From the NCBI GenBank assembly GCA_052173355.1, contig JBQMYS010000001.1:23036-87035 (forward strand): 64,000 nt of DNA. Reading direction: 5' to 3'. The translations under genes were made by a program, and so were the position numbers. This DNA is from JABZIP01 sp052173355 (GTDB taxonomy: Bacteria > Bacillota > Clostridia > Peptostreptococcales > Anaerovoracaceae). Below, in pieces: positions 43,920-52,081 of the stretch (position 1 is its first letter; every line of letters begins with the position of its first letter). The notes below the pieces were generated by a model that saw only the letters and a program-made list of their open reading frames with translations, searched no databases and was not told the origin of the DNA.

Positions 43920-44658
43920 TTACCTCTTTGTACCCCCGAGGTGTAACCATTTTTCCACCTATATTTTTCGTTTTTGAATTTCCTATAAATACTGTCGTAA
44001 ACATATTTACTTCAGTATCTTTCAATTTTTTCAAAGTGGTTACCGTTGCAGTTTCTCCTTTTCTGCCTATATTTTCAGCATAACCGCATATATTATCTTC
44101 ACTTCTATATTTTAAAATTATGTCGCATGCCTTTTTTAAATAATCATGCCTTTTGATACTTGACGGATTATATAACACTATGGAAAAATCTGCCATCGCT
44201 GCGGCTTCAAGTCTTTTTTCAATCAGTTCCCAAGGTGTCAAAAGATCACTCAAACTTATTACAACAAAATCGTGAATAAGCGGAGCGCCCAGAAGCGCCG
44301 CACCGCTACAAGCGGCTGTAATTCCTGAAATAACATTTATTTCTACTTGATTTATAACTCCCATAGTTTCCGCCATTTCATACATAAGCCCTGCCATGCC
44401 GTAAACTCCAGCATCTCCACTGCATACCATAGAAACGCTCTGACCTTTTAAAGCCTCCTCAATAGCCAGTTTGCACCTTTCACTTTCCTTTTTCATAGGA
44501 GTTGAAATGAATTGTTTTCCTTCAAACCTGTCACGAATCAAATCTACATAAACCGTATATCCCGCTATTACATCACTTTGCTCCAAAGCCTCTATTGCTT
44601 TGGGTGTTATCTGATTTTGCTGCCCTGGCCCAAGACCTACAACATATATTTTATTCAA
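43912..44658 (-). CDS. cbiH: Cobalt-precorrin-3B C17-methyltransferase
   Basis: SAM-dependent C17 methylation and ring contraction. 248 residues, tetrapyrrole-methylase fold: IYVVGLGPGQQNQIT, then VSMVCSGDAGVYGMAGLMYE, ISGITAACSGAALLGAPL and FSIVLYNPSSIKR. The start is TTG, directly after the cbiF stop, with GGAGGG seven bases upstream. Confidence 0.95.
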   Translation of the reverse strand: MNKIYVVGLGPGQQNQITPKAIEALEQSDVIAGYTVYVDLIRDRFEGKQFISTPMKKESERCKLAIEEALKGQSVSMVCSGDAGVYGMAGLMYEMAETMGVINQVEINVISGITAACSGAALLGAPLIHDFVVISLSDLLTPWELIEKRLEAAAMADFSIVLYNPSSIKRHDYLKKACDIILKYRSEDNICGYAENIGRKGETATVTTLKKLKDTEVNMFTTVFIGNSKTKNIGGKMVTPRGYKEVNV

Positions 44659-45414
44659 TTATTTTCCCTCCCGAAATTCATGCGTAAAAGTTTTATCATA
44701 GAGTTTTGAACGCTCATAACTATCTGCTAAAAATCCCCCTACAACTATCATAGCCGTTTTTGTAATATCATTTTCTTTTGCAGTTGTTGCAAGTGTTCCT
44801 ACTGTACATCTAAATACCTTTTCCTCCGGCCAAGTCGCTTTGTATACAATAGCAGCGGGAGTATTTTTCGTGTAAGCACCGCCCGCAATCAGACTTTCTT
44901 CAAGTTGCTCCAAAAGCCCGGTAGATAAAAATATTGTCATGGTAGCTCCATGTGAAGCCAAAAGTGACAGTTCTTCTTTTTCAGGCACAGGGGTTCTTCC
45001 TTGCATTCTGGTAATGATAACGCTCTGAGAAACGGATGGTAATGTATATTCGGCCCGCAATGCCGCAGCGACCCCGCAAAAAGAACTTACTCCCGGAGTT
45101 ACTTTAAATTCAATGCCTTTTTCTTCTAAAACATCTATTTGTTCTCGAATCGCACCATAAAGGCTGGGATCTCCCGTATGAAGCCTTACGGTCATCTTTT
45201 TTTCAGCTTCCGCTCTTTGCATTACCTCTATTACTTCTTCCAAAGTCATAGATGCGCTGTTAAATATTTCACATCCGTCTTTAGCATTTTTCAAAAGTTC
45301 AGGATTTACGAGTGATCCTGCATAAATTATTACATCTGCTTCTTTCAGTAAGTTTTGTCCTCTTACCGTTATTAAATCAACTGCACCGGGCCCTGCCCCA
45401 ACAAAATTTATCAT
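44659..45414 (-). CDS. cbiF: Cobalt-precorrin-4 C11-methyltransferase
   Basis: SAM-dependent tetrapyrrole methylase, 251 residues. Motifs VGAGPGAVDLITVRG, YAGSLVNPELL, VRLHTGDPSLYGAIREQI, TPGVSSFCGVAAAL and ITRMQGRTPVPE are diagnostic for the CobM/CbiF group. It begins one base after the cbiD stop. Confidence 0.96.
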   Translation of the reverse strand: MINFVGAGPGAVDLITVRGQNLLKEADVIIYAGSLVNPELLKNAKDGCEIFNSASMTLEEVIEVMQRAEAEKKMTVRLHTGDPSLYGAIREQIDVLEEKGIEFKVTPGVSSFCGVAAALRAEYTLPSVSQSVIITRMQGRTPVPEKEELSLLASHGATMTIFLSTGLLEQLEESLIAGGAYTKNTPAAIVYKATWPEEKVFRCTVGTLATTAKENDITKTAMIVVGGFLADSYERSKLYDKTFTHEFREGK

Positions 45415-45415
45415 A

Positions 45416-46606
45416 TCATTCTCCCTCGTTAATTTTTTCTAATTTTTTTATAAATTCATCCGCATTTTCACTTTTTGCAAGAAGCCCATGCTTATTTGAA
45501 AACATTACAGCCGCAACTTCCAAAGTATCATGAGTTCGTGATTTTAAGTGATACATTATTCTTTGCATCAAAAGATTCATCAAGTTTTCACATAGTAAAG
45601 GGTCTTTCTCTTTTATTTTTTCATATGCACTATCCGTTGTGACGGAATCAAAAATTTCTTCAATAAGCTCCTTTTTTGCACCCAGTTTTGCTGCATATGC
45701 GGCAATTATTTCCATTCTGGAATCGGCATATTTCGAATGAGTATTCATTATACCTCCTGCAAGTTTTGCAAGTTTTCCGATATGACCCATAAATAAAATT
45801 CCGGAAAATTCCATCTGTTCGGCAAAATCAAGAGCATTACCTATGAAATTACTGCATTTAACAGAATAGAATTTATTTACATCAAAATTTTCTTTCAAAA
45901 AAGTTTCGCCATAATTTCCCGGTGTAATCAACAAGTATTTACAACCTATGGCTCTGCGCATACGCATTTCTACTTTAATCGTATCTATCAATGCCTGCTC
46001 GCTCATAGGCTCCACTATTCCGCTTGTTCCGATTATAGACAATCCTCCGACTATACCAAGTTTCGGATTAAATGTCCGCTTTGCAAGTTCGACGCCTGCC
46101 GGCAGCGATATTTCAACTTCCGCACCGCCTGTATAATCAAATGTATGCAACACCTCTGAAACGGCTGCTTCGATTGTTTTACGCGGCGTAGGATTTATGG
46201 CGGCTTCGCCTACCGGACAGGAAAGCCCCGGAAGTGTTACTCTGCCGACTCCCATTCCACCATCTATTATTATTTTTCCATCATCAGAATCACGCAATTT
46301 GACTTTTGCATAAATCATAGCACCATCCGTAATATCAGGATCGTCACCGCTATTTTTACGAATTGCGCATTTGGCTGTTTTTTCATCTATTATTTGTGGC
46401 TCTAATACTTGCAAATTCAATTCGATTCCTTTTGGAGTCATAATTGAAATTTCATTACATTTTCCGGTGAATATAAGATATGTCGCGGCTTTTGCAGCCG
46501 CCGTTGCGCAACTGCCTGTGGTATAGCCTTTTTTTAATTCTCCCTTAGGAGTTAACTCCGGGTTTTTAGCGGTATTTATTTCACTGTTTTTGAATATTTC
46601 TGACAT
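45416..46606 (-). CDS. cbiD: Cobalt-precorrin-5B C1-methyltransferase
   Basis: Methylates C1 in the anaerobic branch; CbiD is specific to this oxygen-independent route. 396 residues with KKGYTTGSCATAAAKAA near the start, DDPDITDGAMIYA, GVGRVTLPGLSCPVGEAAINPTPR and FMGHIGKLAKLAGG. The only ATG lies 31 bases inside the end of cbiA, an unusually deep overlap, with a weak AAAGG about 12 bases upstream. Confidence 0.95.
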   Translation of the reverse strand: MSEIFKNSEINTAKNPELTPKGELKKGYTTGSCATAAAKAATYLIFTGKCNEISIMTPKGIELNLQVLEPQIIDEKTAKCAIRKNSGDDPDITDGAMIYAKVKLRDSDDGKIIIDGGMGVGRVTLPGLSCPVGEAAINPTPRKTIEAAVSEVLHTFDYTGGAEVEISLPAGVELAKRTFNPKLGIVGGLSIIGTSGIVEPMSEQALIDTIKVEMRMRRAIGCKYLLITPGNYGETFLKENFDVNKFYSVKCSNFIGNALDFAEQMEFSGILFMGHIGKLAKLAGGIMNTHSKYADSRMEIIAAYAAKLGAKKELIEEIFDSVTTDSAYEKIKEKDPLLCENLMNLLMQRIMYHLKSRTHDTLEVAAVMFSNKHGLLAKSENADEFIKKLEKINEGE

Positions 46607-47952
46607 ATTTTTACAAACCTTTCTACCGCTGAAATATTTGAATAAAAATGCAAATGCGGATAACCTGCATACAAATGATTATTGCCCACTACACATTCCC
46701 ACGCTGTTTTTCTTAGCGGTTTTTGTGCCAAAAATGAATTTCCGTTATTTGTACTATCCCAATAATGAAACTCGTGCCCTTTAAGTTCGATTCCCGCTTC
46801 GCCGAATATTGATTCGGTTTTAGCTGTCATGTCTATGTAACCGAATCTTACTAGTTTACCCGCATACACGCTTTCTCCTTTTATAAATCCAACCATTTTA
46901 TATTTGTTGTGCTCTTTATCTTGCAGGTTTTCATGCAAGTACATGAATCCTCCGCACTCTGCAATACATGGAAGCCCTGCTTCAAGTTTTTCAGCTATTT
47001 GTAACATCAGAACACTATTTTTTGAAAGCTGCGGCAAATAAAGTTCAGGATAACCTCCCCCTAAATAAAGTGCAGATATATTTTCCGGCAATTTTTGATC
47101 ATTAAGCGGGCTGAAATAGCAAATTTCCGCGCCCATATCTGAGAGAAGGTCTAAATTGTCCTGATAATAAAAACAAAATGCCTTATCCATGGCTACAGCT
47201 ATTCTAAACGGTTCGCCTCTTTTTATGACAACAGGTTCAAACTCAATTTCGCTTGCCGAATTTGCAAGTTCAATCAAAAGATTTATGTTAACAGTTTTTT
47301 CAAGTTCTGTTGAAAGAAAATCGAGTATTTCATCTATATTTTCAACTTCATCTGCTATAACAAGTCCCAAGTGCCTACTTTCAAGTGCATATTCGCGTTT
47401 TAGCATCGGTACATATCCAATTACACAAATCCCAAGTCTTTTTTCAATTAAATCTTTTATTTCCGAAAAAATCATAGGAGAAATCCTGTTTAAGATTACA
47501 CCTTTAATATTGCTATCTTTTTCTAATTTTAGGAATCCATATATTTCTGCCAATATTGACACCGACTTACCTTTGCAATCCAATATCAAAATCGTAGGAG
47601 TATTTGTAGTTTTCGAAACATCATAACTACTTGCTTTGTAGTCTTTCCCTGCAAGTCCGTCGTAATATCCCATCACTCCTTCTATAATCGAAATATCGGT
47701 GTTTGCTGCATTTTTAGCAAGCAGATGCTTAACGGTATTTTCATCATTAAAAAAAAGATCTAAATTCCTGGAGTCTACACCTAATGCTTTTTTATGAAAC
47801 ATCGGGTCAATATAATCCGGCCCGCATTTAAATGAGCTTACTGAAATTCCTCTATTTGTCAGTGCTCGTATAATGCCGCAAGTAATAGTAGTTTTGCCGC
47901 TCCCGCTTGAAGGTGCTGCAAAAAGAATCCTTGGTACTTTAATCTTTTTCAT
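46576..47952 (-). CDS. cbiA: Cobyrinate a,c-diamide synthase
   Basis: Glutamine-dependent amidation of side chains a and c. 458 residues: P-loop domain (RILFAAPSSGSGKTT, FKCGPDYIDPMFH) and type 1 glutaminase with the cysteine in IAECGGFMYLHENL and the late HFHYWD-like block (GHEFHYWDS). Overlaps cbiET by 14 bases and cbiD by 31. Confidence 0.95.
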   Translation of the reverse strand: MKKIKVPRILFAAPSSGSGKTTITCGIIRALTNRGISVSSFKCGPDYIDPMFHKKALGVDSRNLDLFFNDENTVKHLLAKNAANTDISIIEGVMGYYDGLAGKDYKASSYDVSKTTNTPTILILDCKGKSVSILAEIYGFLKLEKDSNIKGVILNRISPMIFSEIKDLIEKRLGICVIGYVPMLKREYALESRHLGLVIADEVENIDEILDFLSTELEKTVNINLLIELANSASEIEFEPVVIKRGEPFRIAVAMDKAFCFYYQDNLDLLSDMGAEICYFSPLNDQKLPENISALYLGGGYPELYLPQLSKNSVLMLQIAEKLEAGLPCIAECGGFMYLHENLQDKEHNKYKMVGFIKGESVYAGKLVRFGYIDMTAKTESIFGEAGIELKGHEFHYWDSTNNGNSFLAQKPLRKTAWECVVGNNHLYAGYPHLHFYSNISAVERFVKICQKYSKTVK

Positions 47953-49219
47953 TTAATTCCTCTTTTATTTTTCCATATTGCATGGTGACTATAAATACAG
48001 GGTTTTGTCCCATCATCAAATTGTAATTTCCAAGCTTTTTACTGCGTGCAACACTTAATTGCACTACTTCGCTTTCTACAAATTCAAAATGTTTAATTGC
48101 AGATGTAAGTTCACCAATAGCCTCAAGTGATACCGCTGTTGCGACTATTCGAATATCAGGATTTTTCATAAGCAAATCCGCAATTATCTCTTTCAAATTG
48201 CCTTTAGATCCACCTATAAATGCTTTGTCCGGCTTAGGTAATTCCGACATTGCTTCAGGTGCACCGCCGTAAATAACATCGAGGTTTGAAGCCTTAAATT
48301 TATCTTTATTCTCCTTTATTAAAGCTACCGCATCTTTATCAATTTCAATAGCATATACTTTACCATTTTTGCAAGTAAGCGCCAATTCAATCGAAACGGA
48401 GCCTGTTCCCGCACCTATATCATAAACGCAATCCGTTTGCTTCAAATTCATCTTTGATACAGCTACTGTACGTACTTCTTCCTTTGTCATAGGTACTTTT
48501 GTACGAATGAAAAGTTCATCATTTATTCCAAGTGTAGATTTAAATTGTAAAATTTCATCAGTTTTTTCAGTAGTTTTTTCTACATACATAACACTAAGCG
48601 GATCAAAATCTGTATCAACAAAATCCGGCGTAGTTCCAACGGTAATCCTTTCATTTGGATAAGAAAGATTTTCGCCTACACAAATCTGCAAATCGTTAAA
48701 ACCTGCATCTTGAAACTTTTTAGATATTTTTTTTACGGTGTTATCTTTTGAATCTGTTAAGAAAAAAACTTTATTATGTGCCAAAATCGCGCCCAAAGGG
48801 TCAGTTTCCCTGCCATGTAAACTTACAGGTACAACATCTTCCCAAGGCATACCGAGTTTAGAAAGAAAATAAACAAACGAACTTATACCTGGTATATAAT
48901 TTATAGATATTTCATCGTTTCCAAGAAAATTACCATATTCTTTTACGAAAATTTCGCGAAGCTTCTTTGCTCCACTATAAAATCCAATATCTCCGCTCAT
49001 CAGTACGGAAATAACCGAATCGTTTTCAGCGTTTTTAATTTGCTCAAAAATATCAGCAGAAGTAATCGCATCACATTTAGTTTGATGCTTTTTTGCAAAT
49101 GCGCTGAGCATACGTTTAGCCCCTATTATCAAATTGCTTTCTTCAATTTTTAATTTTCCTTCAACTGTTATCCCCTCGGGACTTCCCATACCAATTCCAA
49201 TGATATATACTTTTTTCAT
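47939..49219 (-). CDS. cbiET: Fused CbiE-CbiT cobalt-precorrin-7/6B methyltransferase-decarboxylase
   Basis: Bifunctional enzyme methylating C5 and C15 and decarboxylating the C12 side chain. 426 residues: CbiE half (about 1-200, VYIIGIGMGSPEGIT, VLMSGDIGFYSGAKKL, YIPGISSFVYFLSKLG) and CbiT half (about 230-420, MTKEEVRTVAVSKM, VYDIGAGTGSVSIELAL, IGGSKGNLKEI). Equivalent to CobL of the aerobic route. 16 bases after cbiG. Confidence 0.94.
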   Translation of the reverse strand: MKKVYIIGIGMGSPEGITVEGKLKIEESNLIIGAKRMLSAFAKKHQTKCDAITSADIFEQIKNAENDSVISVLMSGDIGFYSGAKKLREIFVKEYGNFLGNDEISINYIPGISSFVYFLSKLGMPWEDVVPVSLHGRETDPLGAILAHNKVFFLTDSKDNTVKKISKKFQDAGFNDLQICVGENLSYPNERITVGTTPDFVDTDFDPLSVMYVEKTTEKTDEILQFKSTLGINDELFIRTKVPMTKEEVRTVAVSKMNLKQTDCVYDIGAGTGSVSIELALTCKNGKVYAIEIDKDAVALIKENKDKFKASNLDVIYGGAPEAMSELPKPDKAFIGGSKGNLKEIIADLLMKNPDIRIVATAVSLEAIGELTSAIKHFEFVESEVVQLSVARSKKLGNYNLMMGQNPVFIVTMQYGKIKEELNEKD

Positions 49220-49235
49220 AAATCACCTGTGAAAA

Positions 49236-50306
49236 TTAAAATTTAATACTGACAGGTTCTTCAGCTATTGCCATTGTAACCCCATTTAACGATGTCTTTT
49301 TTACCAGCAATTTAGCATTTTTCCCTGCGGCAAGCATAGCCGCTCTTTCGCAAACATTGTCTACACCCACCGTACTTTTTACAAAATTTGAAGGTGTAAA
49401 ATTTCCTTGAACACTTTTTAAACTTTCTGCCGAAAATGTTTTAAATTCAATGTTCAGCTTTTTCGATAAATTTAAAAGCGCTACTTCATTTGCTTTAATA
49501 TCAATAGAATTCATATCCAAAACTCTATTATTTTTGAAATCATATTCATCCATAATTTGAAAAAATAATGTTTCAACCTGCAAATCGGATACATTTTTTT
49601 TACATCCGAACCCCAAATGCAAATTACATGGAGTTAACCATAACATATTATCGTCAAATTCATGAAAAACAGACCTGTCAGAAATATAGATACCCACTTT
49701 TCCTGCTTTTATAGAATTAAAAAACTCAAACTCATCTGTAACAACTAAATATTTCGGAATTTCTCCGTTTATATCGTAATCGCTATACAAATATACGTTT
49801 TCTTTATTCAATATCTTCGAAGAAACCGCCTTTATCGCCTTTGTATTTTGCACCGACAATTTTTCACGTTTTGCCCATGTATCTACTGCAAATACACCGT
49901 TTAAATCGGTAGCTGTGCTGATTATAGGTTTTGCACCTATTTTATCTGCAATGTTCAGACAAAGTTCATTTGCACCGCCTAAATGCCCTGAGAGCAATGA
50001 GATTACATAATTTGCCAATTCATCGATACATATTATAGCAGGATCCTTGTCTTTGGATTTTATATAAGGAGCTATCGCTCGCACCGCTATTCCGGTTGCT
50101 CCAACAAAAATAATCGCATTGCATTCTAAAAACTGCTTTCCAGTCCATTCACTAAGCGACGTGGTTACAGAAAATAAATCATTATTTTTAAAAGTTTTAG
50201 AAAGTAAATACGGTGTAGATAAAATCCCCTCATCTTTAAGAAATTTATCGATTTTTTTGCATAATCGTCCTCCATTTTGAGTAAACGAAATTATAGCGAT
50301 TTTCAT
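49236..50306 (-). CDS. cbiG: Cobalt-precorrin-5A hydrolase CbiG
   Basis: Opens the delta-lactone, releasing acetaldehyde, specific to the anaerobic pathway. 356 residues: N-terminal CbiG domain with IFVGATGIAVRAIAPYI and YVISLLSGHLGGANELC, a middle domain, and a C-terminal domain starting LGFGCKKNVS with the SVDNVCERAAMLAAG-like block (TVGVDNVCERAAML). It is the first biosynthetic gene of the cluster, 9 bases after dut. No cobalamin riboswitch fits in that gap. Confidence 0.93.
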   Translation of the reverse strand: MKIAIISFTQNGGRLCKKIDKFLKDEGILSTPYLLSKTFKNNDLFSVTTSLSEWTGKQFLECNAIIFVGATGIAVRAIAPYIKSKDKDPAIICIDELANYVISLLSGHLGGANELCLNIADKIGAKPIISTATDLNGVFAVDTWAKREKLSVQNTKAIKAVSSKILNKENVYLYSDYDINGEIPKYLVVTDEFEFFNSIKAGKVGIYISDRSVFHEFDDNMLWLTPCNLHLGFGCKKNVSDLQVETLFFQIMDEYDFKNNRVLDMNSIDIKANEVALLNLSKKLNIEFKTFSAESLKSVQGNFTPSNFVKSTVGVDNVCERAAMLAAGKNAKLLVKKTSLNGVTMAIAEEPVSIKF

Positions 50307-50315
50307 ATATTCTCC

Positions 50316-50831
50316 CTACATACCGGTACTTCCAAATCCACCTGTGCGTTTTTCTGTTACTTCGTCATCTTTAGTAATTCCAAACATCAAAAATATGCCT
50401 TGCGCAAATGCCGTACCCGAATCAATTACAACAGTTTTACATTCCTTAGTGTCATTGGTAAGTTTTACCATTATGTGCCCTTCGTTTTCCGCATCGTAAT
50501 AATCAGCATCAATTACTCCAATAGTATTGTTTAACTGCAAACGATATTTAAAACCTAAGCCCGAACGTGGGAATACTGTTAAAACCCAGCCTTCCTCTAT
50601 TTTAACTCTAATTCCCGTAACTATTTTTATCATTTCGTTCGGCTTTAATGAAAATGCTTCAGGTGTGAAAATATCATATCCTGCAGACCCCGTTGTTGCT
50701 CTTGTAGGGAGTTTTATAGAATCATAAATTTTTTTGATTTCTTCTTCCGTAAAATCCCTATCTGCATTTTCTAAAAAATCTTTTTTGAACTGTTCAAAGC
50801 TTACTTTTTCAAATTTTGCTATCTTTTCCAT
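50316..50831 (-). CDS. dut: dUTP diphosphatase
   Basis: Hydrolyses dUTP to dUMP, trimeric. 171 residues, longer than the usual ~150 because of a helical N-terminal extension (about 1-40). Motifs: GSAGYDIFTPE, PRSGLGFKYRL, NTIGVIDADYYD and the C-terminal RTGGFGSTGM that closes over the active site. The ATG shares one base with the upstream M16 stop (TAATG), so translation is coupled. Confidence 0.95.
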   Translation of the reverse strand: MEKIAKFEKVSFEQFKKDFLENADRDFTEEEIKKIYDSIKLPTRATTGSAGYDIFTPEAFSLKPNEMIKIVTGIRVKIEEGWVLTVFPRSGLGFKYRLQLNNTIGVIDADYYDAENEGHIMVKLTNDTKECKTVVIDSGTAFAQGIFLMFGITKDDEVTEKRTGGFGSTGM

Positions 50832-52081
50832 TAGTTATTATAAATCCTTTCAACATCCACAGGCTCTTTTGAAACTACGCCTACCGAGTAATTTTCAGTT
50901 GTACCGATCATAGCCGCCTGCTTATTTACTTCCTCGAGCGTTATAGCATCTATCTTTGCAAGCCTGTCTTCCAAAGTTTCAATCCTATCAAGAAGCATAT
51001 ATGAGCTTGCTATACCATGAGTTGTAGACATCATTTTCTCATATGAAAAAACAATTCCGGTTTTAGCTTTTTCCTTAGCAAGTAGAAATTCATTTTCGGT
51101 AATTCCCTTATCTTTTAAGACTTCGAGTTCAAATTTTATTGCTTTTATCGCATCTTCAAGGTTGCTATGTTGCAATCCCGAACATATGTAATTGATACCG
51201 TCACGAGAAAGCAAATAGTCGGATGCATAGATAATATAAGCAAGCCCTTTTTCTTCTCTAATATTTTGATACAATCTCGAATACATACCTCCACCAAGTA
51301 CGGTAGTTGCAAGCTTTCTGGCATCAACATCATCATCGCTTGAAGCAAGTGAAGGCATACCCAAAAACAGATGTGTTTGCTCAACATCTCTTACTTCATT
51401 AAAGTATCGGGGATTGTTCATAGCTTTTTTAAATATTCTTTTATCGCCTGTCGGATTAAGTTTTGCAAGACCGTCCTCAAAGATTTTCGGTAATCCATGA
51501 TCGTCTTGCCCGCAAGTGATAACTACTACTATATTATCTTGAACATAACGTCTGTTTTTATAGTCAAAAAGCATCTCATTTGTCAAATTTTGCACACTCG
51601 ATTCCGTTCCTATTATACTGCTTTCATATGGACTTCCTTTGTATATGCTTTCTTCTATTTTTTCAAAGATAAATTCATCATGATTATCCTCAATCATTTT
51701 CATTTCTTGTATTACAACACCTTTTTCCAATTCCATTTCCTCAGGATCAAAATTGGAATTTGTGAAAATATCTAACAGCAATTCAGCCGCCTTAGGTGCA
51801 TTTTCAGATAGTACCTTTGTATGATAAGAGGTAATTTCTTTTGAAGTAAATGCATTGTAATAACCTCCCAAAGAATCCATAAGAAATGCCAAATCTTTTG
51901 GTGTATGCTTATTTGTTCCTTTAAAATGCATATGTTCTAAAAAATGTGAAATTCCTTTTTCTTTATCATTTTCATCCATTGAACCTGCTTTTACATAAAT
52001 TCCCATTCCTGTTGCATATTTATCGTTTGTTTTATTTTTAATAATCGTCAATCCCGATTCTAATTTAGTTACTTCTATCAT
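50831..52081 (-). CDS. M16 (pitrilysin) family zinc peptidase
   Basis: Insulinase-like metallopeptidase of 416 residues, similar in size to processing-peptidase homologues of Bacillota. The inverted zinc motif is HFLEHMHFKGT (HxxEH), with the distant glutamate in VVIQEMKMIEDNHDE. The C-terminal half has GGGMYSRLYQNIREEKGLAY. No signal peptide. Natural substrate unknown; in other Clostridia it often neighbours dut. Its ATG overlaps the SLH gene stop (ATGA). Confidence 0.92.
   Translation of the reverse strand: MIEVTKLESGLTIIKNKTNDKYATGMGIYVKAGSMDENDKEKGISHFLEHMHFKGTNKHTPKDLAFLMDSLGGYYNAFTSKEITSYHTKVLSENAPKAAELLLDIFTNSNFDPEEMELEKGVVIQEMKMIEDNHDEFIFEKIEESIYKGSPYESSIIGTESSVQNLTNEMLFDYKNRRYVQDNIVVVITCGQDDHGLPKIFEDGLAKLNPTGDKRIFKKAMNNPRYFNEVRDVEQTHLFLGMPSLASSDDDVDARKLATTVLGGGMYSRLYQNIREEKGLAYIIYASDYLLSRDGINYICSGLQHSNLEDAIKAIKFELEVLKDKGITENEFLLAKEKAKTGIVFSYEKMMSTTHGIASSYMLLDRIETLEDRLAKIDAITLEEVNKQAAMIGTTENYSVGVVSKEPVDVERIYNN

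Noticed and set aside
50307..50315. Cobalamin riboswitch before cbiG
   Set aside because: The gap is nine bases and no B12-box-like sequence is seen in dut or the M16 gene.
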